A stretch of 64,000 nt of DNA from Sipunculus nudus (Eukaryota; Annelida; Sipuncula; Golfingiida; Sipunculidae), in assembly GCA_026874595.1 (NCBI GenBank), contig CM049314.1, forward strand, positions 63,028,800 through 63,092,799, given 5' to 3'. Every line of letters starts with the position of its first letter. The stretch's first letter is position 1. Shown piece after piece: positions 35,201-50,200 of the stretch. The position numbers and the translations under genes are program-made. The notes below the pieces were generated by a model. The model was not told the DNA's origin and made no database searches. It saw nothing but the letters and a program-made list of their open reading frames with translations.

Positions 35201-38200
35201 GTAAATAAACTCATGACATTTTTTAACAAAAGCCGTTACTTTTTATAGGCTCAGGATTTGGAAACAAACTTTGCCCAGGGCACTGCAGGGTGTGGACCAG
35301 AAGCGATGATTTTCAAGACCCAGCTACGTGAATGTCAGAAACAGCTGGATGCAATAACAATGGTGCGGTATATGGTTTTAATCCCAAAATTGATGATTAA
35401 AATATGAATATTCAAGAGGTTATTTATGTGAAATTAGGTATGGAGGAGTCATGAGTATACATGAGTATACAATGGGTATACAATCTAAGCTGCATGCTTA
35501 GCCAGTTTTAATTACTGATATTCAAATGAACATAAATCTTTATTGAATTACAACTCAAATTATAATCAGAGTGCCTTTATTAAATTCAAGCTTCATTTTA
35601 ATAGCAAGGTGAATCACTATAGGCTTGCACATAAGTATAGTCTTTGCAATGTGCTTAGAAATAGAACTACAATAACCTTAATCAGTGCATATTTTTTGCA
35701 GATCTTTTCTTTTAAATGTTGAAATAAAACATTGGTATCTTATACTACACCCACTTACCAACCTGGCTTACAACAGACAATGAAGTGCAGTTGTAGAGGC
35801 AAATATCATAGGGTAATCAAATTAACTATATTTCTTGGCAATTTGTAATATGTATGGTACATCTTCAGGTTTAATTGGACAAATTAATGCTAATTAAATT
35901 TTTCATGCCTGTTTCCAAGATAAAGATATATCTGAACCAATTTTGCAAAGTAACTCACTAATTACTTAATGTTCAACACTATTAATCAGCCATATATATT
36001 CTGTATGAAAAATATAATAACAGTTATTCCTGTATAGATTTAGTGAAATGCATTATAATTTGTCTGTCGCATTTATTTATATCAGGAACACAATGACCTC
36101 CAAGAAAAACATAAGGAAAACATGGAGCTACTGGAAGAGAAGGTAGGTTTTTTGTACAAATGGTTCAGGAATTTCCTTATCTTAAAAAAATTATCTTTGA
36201 CTGTTCCTTCTGTTGTATTAATCTTGAACAATATAGGTAGGTAAACTTTAGGCCAGCTAATGAAGAGTTCAGTTTAACCTGAAAAGGGCTTTCAGTTTAA
36301 TTTTGTGATCTCTTCTTGAAGGAATCTGGTGAGTTCTAGATACAACATAATATAGGTTATTTAGGTTTTCAGCCATGCATGATAGTTTTTAGCAAGATTA
36401 CACAAGCAGTACTGCATCTTTTTCTCCAAGTTGGGACATGGGACCTCAAAGACAAAAAAAAAATTATTGTGTGAATCCTGATAAAAGAGCAGATGCTGTA
36501 TTGCAGCTTTTCCTTTGTGGGGTATAGGCTCTACTGAGGGCCCTCTACTATATGGTCATATAAGGGAAAAAAAGCTGTGGTATTTTATTCAATGAGACAG
36601 ATTAACATATCATAAATTCTAATGAAAATTGCGAGTTGCACAGAGGGACATATATGGACATGGATCAGTGATATAGGTGAGGCCACACCATCAAGGCCTG
36701 GAGTCCAGTCCTTCATCTCTATCATGGATTATAAAGATGAACATACAGTGAAACCTCACAAGAATGACCCCCAATGAGACCTTGATAAAGTGGTTGCACT
36801 TTTGAGGTGGTCAACTGAGCAAATTCTTATATAAAGAACAAAAAAGAATTAGGACTGAAAATGAGGTCTTTATTTTGAGGTGGTCGTTAAATGACGAGTT
36901 GAAGGTGGAGTTTTACTGTATGTTTACTATGTATATAAGGAACGGTAATATAATGTTGTACATATACTGTTTCATTGGGTTTGTTACAGGATGATCAGAT
37001 AGAATCATTGCTTCATGACAAGGCAGAGTTACTGGCTCAGATGAAGAAAGCATCACTTGCCACAGATACCCGTCATCTGTCAGACTCAAACACAGGACAT
37101 GATCCCACGCACAGAGGGAGCATACCAAACGCATCTTTTGGGTAAAACACTCCTTTCTTACAGTGCAGTTGTTTCAAGGGAGTTGCCGATCCTTAAATAA
37201 GACAAAATTATGATTTATATGTTCAGTGAAATGTCATCGTGTTGTGCTCACTTAAATCAAATACCCTGCTTTTTATCAAACTTTCAAGCTCTGAGTCAAA
37301 GTTAAATTAATGGGCCTGTAAATTGTTAGGGCCTTTAGAATCGATTAATTATCAGTTTTTTACTTTCAAATCAGTACTTGTTTAAATTCTTACTTAAGTA
37401 GTAAATTTCAGACTTAATTTAAAAAAAGAAAAGCAATTTTGCCGAAACGGGTGTTAGTAATATTTCAGCAAATAAAAGAAGAATATATATCTCCCACTGT
37501 TTGTCGCTGCCATATATGTTTCTGTTTGAGTGGAGTGGTCTACCAGTGAATGATTAGAGTAGATTTAAGGCACATTAATACGCAATGAAAAGCTTTGGCA
37601 ACCCAAACTGCCCAGTCAATTTTGAGAGCTCACAGAGCACTTGGGGATGGTACATGCAAAATAAATGATAATTGAAATGATTCGATTCAGAGATTAATAA
37701 CTGATTACAGTTTATCAAGGGCATGCAATTAAATGCATAAATTCTCCAGTGCGTAGTTATGCCCCTATAAATTTATACCGAATAAAACCCGCTTGTGTCA
37801 AACATCTGGTAAGTTTAAGCTTTATTTTATGTCCTTTTTACTCTGACACAACAAGGTTTTACTCTATATGAATTATGACTGTTTATTGAAGCAATGAATT
37901 TCGCTGTTGCATTATACTAGTACTGTATCTGCATGCACATATTCGATGGTTCATCTTTGATATATATATATATATATGGAGATGTTTTTCTCTACCCTAA
38001 CACAATTTACAGTGGTGCTATCCATGGTAATAAGATGTCAGTGAGTAACATCGGTGGACATACCTGCAGTCATTGTCATTGTCACGTGTCATCAAGGAGG
38101 GGATCTACTGGGTCACTTTCAGGTTCTAAACATAAGTCCATCAACGTCTCCTCACAAGAGGTAGGTGTTATATTCCACCAAGCATCAGTTTTGGAATTTC

Positions 38201-41200
38201 AGCACATCATCTTAATTGTCACCTTGAATTTTTGCTTGACCAAATGAGTTTGTGAAAAAGTAGAATATTTAAAAAGTTAATATTTATGTAATGGTGTGAA
38301 TAATTATGTGGTTCTAATGTAAACAAATGAAAGCTAGGGTACTGAATCAGTGAAAAGTGCATGGAATGGAAATATTTACATTAAATGGCCCTAACATATA
38401 AATCATTTGATTAAAGGTTAAATCTTTCTGTTGGAAGTGATTTATATATATTACATTTATACATGATGTATGATAAATGCTGACTTATTTTGACACTTAC
38501 AAATTTTTAGCTCAGCTGACTATAAGTCATCTTAGCTATAGTCGTGGTCCTTTGTCCATCCGGCTGTCCGGCCGTCCGGCCGTTAACAGGGCACATTTTT
38601 AAACTGTTAGACCTACGAATCCAAAATTATACATATCATTAGATGTTCCCAAAATCTCCTACCATACCGAAAATTGGGTCATTAGGACTTCGTTCCTTCT
38701 AGATACTAAGGAAAAACCTCTGTTTTCCATAAAAAAGCCATTGTTACACTTCAAGGTTGCCTAATATCAAATCCACTGATCTGATCTTGGTCATATTTAG
38801 TATTCATATTCTTCCATACATTTTCTATGAACATACCAAAAATTAGGTCAGTATTGGGTATTATTTTGAAGCTATGGGCCCAAATATAATGCAATTTTTA
38901 AAAAATCAGGAAATATATTTACTCGTCTAACGTGAGAATTGCTGAAGCTGGAGACTTTTTTTTTCAGGAATATAACTTTATTTAATCAAGATTCAATGAT
39001 TTCCCCAAAATAAGATCTGAATTTTGCAAATTTTTCAAGGTATTAGCATAAATAAAAAAATTAATATCTTAAATTTTGTCCAACTTTGGGAATGGCACAT
39101 TTTTTCTCTGTAAGCACTGTTGATTTAATTTTCACAGCATATATACATAAGGATTTAATCTTTTAAAATCTGAAATTTCAAAGGAATTGATAGAAAAGAG
39201 TAGCTTTTATTCAAGTTTTCATATACCATGTCAAGTGTTGTTTACATCTGGCCCACCTAGTAGAACAGCCATCACTTGCATTATGTAACCCACCCCAGGC
39301 AGCTTGCCTCAGGCTCAGCTTGGCCACTACTAGTAGGCTTCCCCTCTGCCCTGCACTCCCCCCCCCCCCAGATGGTGCATTAACTAGATGAATGTTATAA
39401 TTTTCTGTATTTTATTTTATTCATGGCTATGCTATATTTTAGATTTTGTATTGTACCACCAGGGTTAAAATGATTAAAGTGCTCATTTAATAGTGTCCAC
39501 AAATTGGTGTATTGCTATGAAAGTGTGGATGTTCATCAGATAAGTAATTCCTTACTTCAAAAGAGTAAAAACTTCACCAGGTGTGAAATTGACTATTAAT
39601 TCCAGTAATAAATTATTGCTGAGATTGTAATTAGCATAATGATATTGTTTGTCCTTCATTCAACCAAAAGTGTGTATACTTTATTTGAAAATATGTTTTA
39701 TTTTATCCAATTTACTGAATCTTTTATTTTATTTCGGTAAATAAAATTAAGCATGTACTGAAAATTCCAATGTGCAAAACTTTTTAATAGTGATTCAAGG
39801 AATAATCTAATAGATGCCATGTTGTGGCATTATTTTCTTTTAAATTCAGTTTAAACATTTGTGATTTAAAAATAAAAAATATATGTGTATGCATAATATG
39901 ACCCAATATGACCTAGTACACTCTGGATATATAATGATTGCAGCTTAGAATTCTAATATTTTAACTTATATTTTCAGTTGTTTTATTACAAATTTATAAA
40001 ACTTGTAAATAAAAAAAATGAATCAGATTTAAAACTATTAATGGAAAAAGTTAATATGCTAAAAAAATAGGCTTATATATAAACTTAAATGCATTATTCC
40101 CTTGAAAGTGAAATAAATGTATTAGTCCATTCTGTCCACTAGCCTGTCCATCTGTGAATTTTTCATACGCATCACAGTATTTCAAAACTTTTAACTGTTT
40201 CCTCTGTATAGTTCCTATGTATGTGCCAATAATTTAGTCAGTATTATATAATTTAAAAAAGTTATAATTTAAAAATATATTTTTAGAAAAAATTAAATAC
40301 ACCTGTGTTTCTATTAAATATCTATTTTCATACTTCAGGACTGCCGAATATCAAAACCACTCATCTGGTTTTCTTCATATTTACCATAAATATTCCTCTA
40401 TATAACTTAAATTTTGCCCAAGTTTGACCATGGCATGTTTCTATCTTGTAAGAACATTTGATTTACTTTTCACAGTCGATATATATAGATTTAATCTGTT
40501 AAATTCTGAAATTTCAAAGTAAAAGCTTAAAAATTGTTCTAGTTGTTGAAGTTTTTTCTGAGGCTCTAATGTATTTTCATTTTGAACCTCCAGACCAGCC
40601 ATGTCTGGTCCCTACAGCCTTGCCTGTTTGTGATGCAACACTGCTGTCACAAATGTAGAATCACATGGCAACCCTGCACCCCCACCCCCCCCCCCCCAAC
40701 CAATATGTTGCATTAGTTACATACTTTAATTGCATTGCTGATTACGATCCAATATATACAACTTTTCCTGAATGAAGTGTTATTTTCAGATATTTATTAT
40801 TTTGCAAATTCAAAAAAATATATTTTAAGAAAAAATAAATACATCTGTGTATATAATGTGACATAATTGTTTGACTGAGCAGATTAACTGTAAATGTTGA
40901 TGCAGTTTAGAATTGTTAATCAACTTAAATTTTCAAATATAATTTATATATATTGTAAATGTATAGTAAAATTTTTCCAAAATTTATCTTAACAAAAAAT
41001 TGATGTAATAAAAAAATGAGGACCTAATGCAAACATTCGTTCATTATTTTTCTGCATCAGTAGAATGGGTATTTAAAGTGATTTGCTTTGTTGAAAGTCA
41101 TCTGAGCTATAGCGATCACTCTTTGTCCGTCGTCCGTCTGTCCGTCTGTCCGTCCGTTAACCAGGCACAAATCGTAACCGCTGGACCTAGAACCTTGTAA

Positions 41201-44200
41201 CTTGGGATTCTGAGAGGTCCATAAAAAATCTCCTTAGAAACCAGAAATTAGGTCTCTGTTATTCATATCCTTTGAGCTATGCGGCCCCAAAGTACCCCCC
41301 AGAAAAGTCAAAAATTTCATACAAAAACTTCAATATCTCATTAACTACTTGACTGATGGTCATGATTTTTGGCATACATATTGATCATGAGATGTTACAT
41401 CACTTCCTGCAGACTGGTGGCGCCACCTGTATTTTTCGATTTTTTACGAATTTTTTTCTCTATTTTTGAGACCTTTGAGGATGCTGTCATCTGTTAGCGT
41501 GGCACAAATCGTAACGACTGGACCTAGAATCTTCATTTTCGACACACTGAGAGACCTATGAAAAGTCTCCATGGAAACCAGAAATTAGGTCTCTGTTACC
41601 CATATCCTTCGAGCTATGGGGCCCAAAATTACCCCCCAGAATAGTCAAAAATTTCATACAAAAACTTCAATATCTCATTAACTACATCACTGATGGTCAT
41701 GATTTTCGACATACATATTGATCATGAGATGTTTCATCAGTTTGTGCAGACTGGTGGCGCCACCTGTAATTTTCAATGTTCACGAATTGTTTTCTCCATT
41801 TTTGAGACCTTTCAGGATGTAGTTATCTGTCAACAGGGTACAAATCGTAACGACTAGACCTAGAATCTTCGTTCTTGACATTCAGGGAGACCCATGATAA
41901 GTCTCCATGGAAACCTGAAATTTGGTCTCTGTTACCCATATCCTTTGAGCTATGGCACTCCAAAGTACAGCTCAGAATAATGGAAAATTTGATACAAAAG
42001 CTAAAGTATCTGAACAACTAATGCAGAGATAACCATAATTGTTTGCATGGATATTGATCATGGAGTGTTTCATAAGTTTCTGCAGACTGGTGGCACCACC
42101 TGTATTTGTTCGGTTTTTTTTACGAAATTTTTCTGTATTTTTGAGACCTTTAAAGATATGAACATCTGTTAACAGGGCACAAATCATAAAAACTGGACCA
42201 AGAATCTTCATTCTTGACACACAGGGAGACCCATGAAAAGTCTCCATGGAAACTTGAAATTAGGTCTCTGTTACCCATATTCTTTAAGCTGTATGGGTCC
42301 AAAATACCGCCCCCCCAAGAATAATGGAAAATTTGATACAAAAACTGCAGTATTTCACTAACTACAACACTGATGGTCATGATTTTCGGCATACATATTG
42401 ATCATGAGCTGTTCCATCAGTTTCTGCAGACTGGGTGTGCCACCTCTATTCTTTTTCAAATTTTTACGAATTTTTTTCTTTTTTTTTGAGACCTTTAAAG
42501 ATGTGGTTATCTGTCAACAGGGTACAAATCGCAACAACTGGACTAAGAATCTTCATTCTTGTCATGCAAGGAGGCCCATGAAAGGTGCCTGTGGAAACTT
42601 GAAATTAGGTCTCTGTTACCCATATCCTTCAAGCTATAGGACTCCGAAGTATCCCTCAGAATAATGGACAATTTGATACAAAAACTGAAGTATCTGAACA
42701 ACTAATGCAGAGATCACCATGATTTTTTGCATGGATATTGACCATTAAGTGTTTTTATTAGTTTCTGCAGACTGGTGGAGCCACCTGTATTTTTGTATCC
42801 GCCAAAACGAAGTTTTGCGGATACTATGTTTTTGACCGAGTTCCTCCACCGCAGCGGCGTTCGTTTCCAGAGAGCTCCTCGGAGACTAATGGACCGATTT
42901 TTCCCAAACTTACACCTATTATCGGGTCACATGTGAACTGGTGCCTAACCAATTTGCGTTGACCTCTGACCTTTCCTCTCTATCCAGTGTCCATTTGTGG
43001 GTCTGTTTCCACTCATAAACCCTCATATCTCGGGAACCGTTTGACCGATCAGGAAATAAAATTGATACAAATGTAGCCCTTGGATTGCTTTATAACATAC
43101 ACAAAAAATGGTGGCGCCACCTGTAACCATGTTTGCACAGTGTCCATCTGTTCATCTGCCTTGGGTTAAAATCACTCATATCTCTGCAGTGAATTGACTA
43201 ATTCACCTGAAATTCGTCATGCGTATACATCCAGGATAGCTTTCTTGATTTTATGACAGGTGGCGCCACCTAAGTTCACGTTCATGCTGATGACATCCAA
43301 GCTTATATCTTGGGAACCGTTTGACCGATCAGGAAATAAAATTTATACAAATGTAGCCCTTTGATAGCTCTGTAACATACACAAAAAATGGTGGCGCCAC
43401 CTGTAACAATGTTTGCACAGCGTCTGTCTGTTAGTCTGCCGTGGCCTAAAATCACTCATTTCTCTGTAGTGGTTCGACATAACTGCCTAAAATTTTGCAG
43501 GTTTATACATCGTGGACAGCTTTCTTGATTTTATGACAGGTGGCGCCACCTACATTCTAGTTAATGCTGCACACATCCAAGCTCATATCTCAGGAACCAA
43601 TTGACCGATTGGGCCAAAATTGTGCATGTGTTTAGATCTCACATAGGTCTTTATCATACACAAAACTGGAGGGGTTACCTGCAAAGATTTTTGCACAGTG
43701 TTTGTCTGTTTGTCTGCCATGGGCAAAAATCGCTCATATACATGTAGTGGTTTGACTTTTCTGCCTAAAAATTTGCAGGTGTATACAACTTGGACAGCTT
43801 TCTGGATTTGTGGTAGGTGGCACAACCTACATACACATTTAGGCTGCAGACATCCATGCTAATATGCAACATACCTCACTCTATTTCCCCTTGCCACTCA
43901 ATCCATGCCTCACTATCCGATTTTGGCAGATACATGTAGTCACTTGTCGGTTACCCGTATTCTAGTTTTAAAAGTTTACACATTTTTCTCTATTTTTGAG
44001 ATATATAAATACAGACTAAATCTTGGCCTGTTGGTTAATCTGTTTGATGCTTCAGTTGAATGGGTATATACTACCATTCTAATGATAAAATTTCCTTTTG
44101 CGAATCTCTTCCCAGTCAGCTGAGCGTCATGACCCATGGGTCACTTGTTCTATCTCTCTGTCTTTTTTCAAATATTCAATAATTATGAATAAAACTTTTT

Positions 44201-47200
44201 TTTACCTGTGAGATTAAATTTTGTATCCTGTATGTTTATGCAAAGGTGTTGTAACTTTCCTCACTCCACTGAGTATTTGTTTAGGACAATATTCTTCTGG
44301 CAACTGCAGAAAATTTATAACTGGTAAATAAAGAAATAAATATACAGAGTTACAAAGGTGTTTTTAAACTCTCATCCTCCCCCCCCCCCCCCCCCCCAAT
44401 CAGGTTATACAGCTGAATCCCCACGTAACCCTTCACCACCACACAACACCAGATTTTGAGTCATCTCTTCTCTATATTCACACTTAGACTCAGTCACTTC
44501 AGATTGTTTTCCTCTATAGGTCACCCGGATGTCCCATCAGTAACTTCTTCGCTGAACTCCAAAGTTTTAGTCTCTCAAGTTGACCACAACCTGCCTATAG
44601 TGATCATGGGCGATTTCAATATTGACATTTCTAATATAATATATAACACCAAATTGACACAATTATGTCAACTCTTTAATGTCAACAACTAGTCAGACAA
44701 CCAACCAATGACCATGGAAATACCATAGATCTTGTCTTTACTAACTGTTTAAATGCTTCAGTTTCAACATTAGAAAACACATGGTTAGATCACAAGATAT
44801 TATTAGCAACAATCCCCCATTCTTCAATTCAGATCAAACATGGCAACTTCTCACAGCTTAATCTACAAGTTCTTCTCTATAGATACTTTTTGAGACATTC
44901 TGTTTCCTCTCTAATTCAGCAACAACTGCTTCCCAAAACATATAAGTTTTCTACTTTTCCATAAATATTTTGATTTATTAAATGTGTATTTTTATACTTG
45001 CAAATCTCTACATCCTTCCTCTGCAATTTACAACATCTGGTCATTCCCATTGCAATATTTTAGACACACATTCATGTTCATATTTAAAATACTGATAACT
45101 ATTCCGCTCAACTACATAATTAATCCAAAAAATTACATCTGTCAAAATGAAATCTTACAGACCTACATACAACAATAGTGACACAATTGTATCTGTCTCA
45201 TTCAGCTGAGCGCCGTGACCCATGGGTCCCTTGTTATTCTCTAACAGGATGGATTTAAAAGGATTGATTTTATCATTTCTACATTTCACTATTTAATACA
45301 TGACGTGTGTACATTAAACAAGATTGAGATTTATTTTTGTTTAAAAATAAGAACCATCTTTAAAATGAGACTTATACAGCTGTTTTAATGTGATCCTTTT
45401 AGTCTGGTCCTGCTGAGGCCTTGAAGAAGAAAGAAGAGATGGTCAGGCAACTGATGCAGCGCTGTGAACACTATGAGAAAAGTCTGACTTTAATGCACCA
45501 GAAGCTGGTGAAAGCAAAGCAGAATAAAACAGCAGCAGAAGGAGGCAGTCAAGCTGTAAGTGCTGCCATCTGGTTTCAGCTGAGCTTTGTGGACCAAAGG
45601 TCACTTATTTGATTCATGTAAATCAAATCCACCCTGCAAAGTGCAAAGTGGTTGGTGCCATAGGAGTCAGAGAGGGGGAGGTACATCACTTAATTGTGCA
45701 CTAGCCTGCCAAGGGCCAGGATAGGACTGACCTCTGTCAAATATCACAAGCCTCAACCCTGTGACTCAGAGAAGTTTCATAGTCGTTTAGAGACAGATAT
45801 AGGATAAAGATATAAATATATAGCTGCAGAATTCTCCTTGTCTTTAACCGGGCATTTACTGAAGACTGGCAGTATAACGATGTTCAGCTTATTAATTACA
45901 ACTATTCCAAATTCTGACAGCATATTAGGCCATTTTGGTGGAGTTCAAACTTTAAAGAGTGTGTTAATTGTATTTTTTTGTTGGTCACTGAATACCTACA
46001 ACAATGCTGAAGTGAACCAGGCTGTTGTTTTCAGAGGATGCAGTAATAGTAAGATAAAGGTTTATGAAGTCCTGTGTCATAGCAGATGTTAAAATGTCAC
46101 AATTATTGGTAGCTAGAACTAACTAAATACCTGTTATTCTGTTTGGACAGGTCCATAGTTTTGCGTTGAATGGATTTTCCATAGAGATGACATGGGTAGA
46201 GTTAACCAGTGTAGTTTCTGATAAATGGCAGTGCAATAGCCCCTTCATGAAATCATGTCAAAATTCTCCAGGGTTATGGGAAAATATGGAAAATAACTCT
46301 CCATAGGACACACTCTCCAAACAAAGACTATTAGTGTTTCTAAGGTGCGGCCAGAGAAGTTGTGTGACAACAGTTGAGTGCCACCATGCACTGTCAATTT
46401 TAATATAGATAAGCCAAAGGAACCCAGTTACATATTAGACCAAAGATCATGCATTTAAATATAGCCAATATTCAATATTGTGATATATATGGAATAAATC
46501 TATAATCCAGCAATACATTGTTATATACTTTATTATGCATACTACTCAACTTTAACATGTAATTGATTAATTTATACAGGTTCCCAAGAAAAAGAGTAAG
46601 AAATCTTCCCCTTCAGCTCAGGTCAGTGAGAAGCAGCCACAGCAGCCAGCAGGACCAGCCTCAGCAGCCCCACCAGCAGCCACCAGTGATGCTCTACAAG
46701 CTCCAGCCAGCCAGGAGGCTGCTGCTCCAGAACCAGTCACCAGCAGAGAAGACACAGATGAAGAAACAAAGCAGGAGAAGCCAGTCTCTGCAGAGTCATC
46801 TAAAGAGGAAATAGTGAGGATCTTACATAATTAGTGTTGCTCTAGAATATCCAACTTTTGGAACTCCTCTATGATATATATCACTAATGTTGGACTTCAC
46901 CTTTATATATGTTTAATGCTGTCAGAAGGTTCAAGTTTAGCTGGACAGCTACTTCTTAAAAACCACCCTTAAGGAACAGGCTTGACGAAACAAAAGTGAA
47001 ACTTCCAGTGGCCAGTACACTGTCTGTGCTCTTCATAATGGCACTTAAACAACTAGATTCCAGCACACTAAGGATGTAGACCTTAACCCTAAACTCTCAC
47101 TCTTTCCCAAGAACTGGCAGTATAGTTTGAGCTAAATAATAATTATTCTAAATCTTAACAGCTATTTTAGCTGTATGGTAATTTGAACCAATTATGTTAT

Positions 47201-50200
47201 TTTCATTTGTTGGAGAAATTCCATGCCACAACACCTCTTCTGCATCTGGTATAATCTGCTCTTTAGACCTGTTTGTGCTTATGTAAATATGTGAGAGAGA
47301 TCATGAAAATTGTATACATGACCTAGTTTTTCATGTAATTATACACCAAATCTTAAAATTCAATAGTTTAATGAAAATATATTGATAATAACTTGAGTTA
47401 TGCTGTCTGATACCAATGCAGGTATGGATACAGACACAGGGATGCATTCACCCTGTTAGGTGCTCGATTAGGAACCATTTTGTGAAGGCAGAATTCTGAA
47501 AGTTCCATAAATTGTAAAGCTAATAGCCACTGTATTATGTTAGTACTAGTGGAACACTTTCTGTTTATCAAATTTGGTTCCAACCATATCTGTCCATAAC
47601 CTTATCCAGACAAGTGGAAACACAGCTTAATAGACAAAGATAATTATCAAACACTTGTTGAAACATAACCTCCATTAAAAAAAGAAGTAAAACTTAAAAC
47701 TAGTCATGGCAAAGGTTAATATTCCATTCCGTTGTAATTCTTTTTCAAATAAAACTTACAAGACATTTGATGAAGATGAGCTGGAGGTGTTAGGACCAAT
47801 ACTTAACAAGGATGGAGATTTGATACCGTTTGCCTTCACTCCTCGTGCTCTGATGGTCAGCGTCAGTGTTCAGGCTCACCCGATGGTGGCTTCAAACTCG
47901 GTGGACAATGTTCAGCCCAAGCAGAATACAGGAGCAGAAATTTCAAGTGACCCCATTCTCTGTGCCACAAGGGTGAGTCAAATACATGTACTAAAATTAA
48001 TATCATCCATTTGGTCAGGTATCATAACTAATACTTTTCCACATGCTTGAAGATTGCACATAGTTCCATTTGCTGTGTTCAGATCCATGCAGTGACCAAT
48101 TTATATTACATGTTTTATTACATATTACCAGATACATGTTATGCCAGAAACTGGTAGGTTTAGGTTTTTCACTTTTATCATTTTAGATGTTATACTAGTA
48201 AAATCTTTCTTTGTTTATAAAATTGATGTGACACCAAATGCATATCAGTAATTTTGCCCACAGATATTTCACTTGTGTGGTGCAGTAGATCAATTGTATC
48301 ATTTGGTGCTATTTTTTACGCAGGATAAAAACACTTGCAACACTAGAAAAGCACTCAGAGAGTGCAGACCTCCACCAAAGCATTTCAGTTCCCGTACTTT
48401 TTGGCATTGTCAGGAATGCAGCATTTTTCCTTTAAAAATTACTGGAACCCAATGGTGATCCAGACTGACCACCCCAAAAATTGAAGCAACTTGTTTCCTG
48501 TATCATTGCCGAGCTACCATATCCTGATAATTTCATCAAAATCTATTAAAAACTTTTTGAGCAATGTTGCCATCAAACAAACAGAAAAACCAACCCTGGC
48601 AAAAAAACATAACACACGCCCCTTTGTGGAGCTAGGATATAATGTTAATATGCAAGTGTTTAAAAGGCCGTGCAAGCAGTAGTTTAAATCTACATAATTA
48701 CCAACATTAAAGTTCAACTGCCTTTATACACGAAGTATGCTGTACCATGCCAAGTCTGGTTGATATACTGTTTAATATGATTTAAAATTATAACACATTT
48801 AATTTCCTGTGCTACAATTTCTGTCATAACTTAATTCTGACTACAGTTTGTTCAATGTATCTGATTTATATTACAGGGAATGCAGACCGACCCCAAGTTG
48901 GATCCCTTGAGTGCCTGGGCCATGGTAGTATGGAGAGTTGTTACATGTCTGATGCTAAGTTATCATTATACACATTAAGAAACCTGTATTTGATGGTCAC
49001 TTTGTTAGCAGTGATCATGTAAGACAAGGTTTTGAGCATGAATATACAGCGTTAGAGTGCATGACTCACTGCAGTTTATCCATCAGAAAAATATTGACTA
49101 CTCACCTTATCTAGGTCTAGGTTAATTAACGATAAAATTAATAAATTACCACAATCTCACTTTAGTGAATTAGTGCCTATTGTCCAACTGTTTTCGGGGA
49201 GATAATAATTTTTAAAAAAATTCAACAGTCTGAATAAAATGTGCTTGTGACTTATGCTCAGCATGAATTGCCACCAGAGTGGGTTAAATGTGAATAAAGG
49301 CAATATTCTCATATATTAAAATGATTGGATGTCTTAAATATTCAAAAATGTAGGTATTTTGTTCCTTTTCTGTAAATTATAATATATGTACATGTCTATT
49401 ATTGACTAAGGGTTTCCTTTCTAACCATCTTTTTGTATAACATGGTCCAGCTGAAAAAGGGAAAAGAAACTAGTATGTGCTTGCATCAACATATGTAGAT
49501 TTTGGTACTATAAGACATGGGCTTCAAGAAGAGGAATTAAAAGTTGATAATATTTGGGAAAGGAATTTAAATTAAGAAAATTATGTTAGTTTTGATTTCA
49601 CCCTATAGGGTTCATCAAATGACCGGGGCTGGAAGCCACCCATGCCACCCTCATCTTGGATTGAGTATGACCCAACAATGATACCATCAATGGACCAAGC
49701 AGGCTCGGACAATGTACCTACTGTGGTTGATGCCATGATGAAAGGGGAAGACCCTTCATTGATAAGGAAGGAAACCATGACTGCTGCTAATTTCATTGGA
49801 AAAGAGGTATGGTCCCTATTGCAGCAAATTACAACGTACAATTTACAGGTTAATAAAACATGTCTGTTTCTATTAGTGCTTAAGTCATGTTGAATGTTTA
49901 AATAATGGCACTCTAAAAAAGTTCTTTATTATCACTGACAGTAAAAGTTAATTTGCCTAAAGATATCATATGGTGTTTGTTTAGTGAAACAAAGAACATT
50001 TACACTCACTGGCTTCTGTGACAATCTTGGGGTTGAGTAAATGCAGAACTCAAAGCTCAGGGATACTGAGTTCAAAGGTCAGCCCCAAATTGAGTGGTGA
50101 GAATTATTTCACGGTCAACCTCAACCACCCAAGGTGAGCGTTCTCCAGGCTTAATGGGAAGGCTGTGCTCCACAGCTGTGCATCTGTTACTAAAGAGTGC

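Noticed and set aside
41823-42664. Frames in the 41-43 kb and 51 kb repeats with similar peptides
   Set aside because: The same peptides recur because the DNA is a tandem repeat. They are short, on both strands, broken between units and lack domains.
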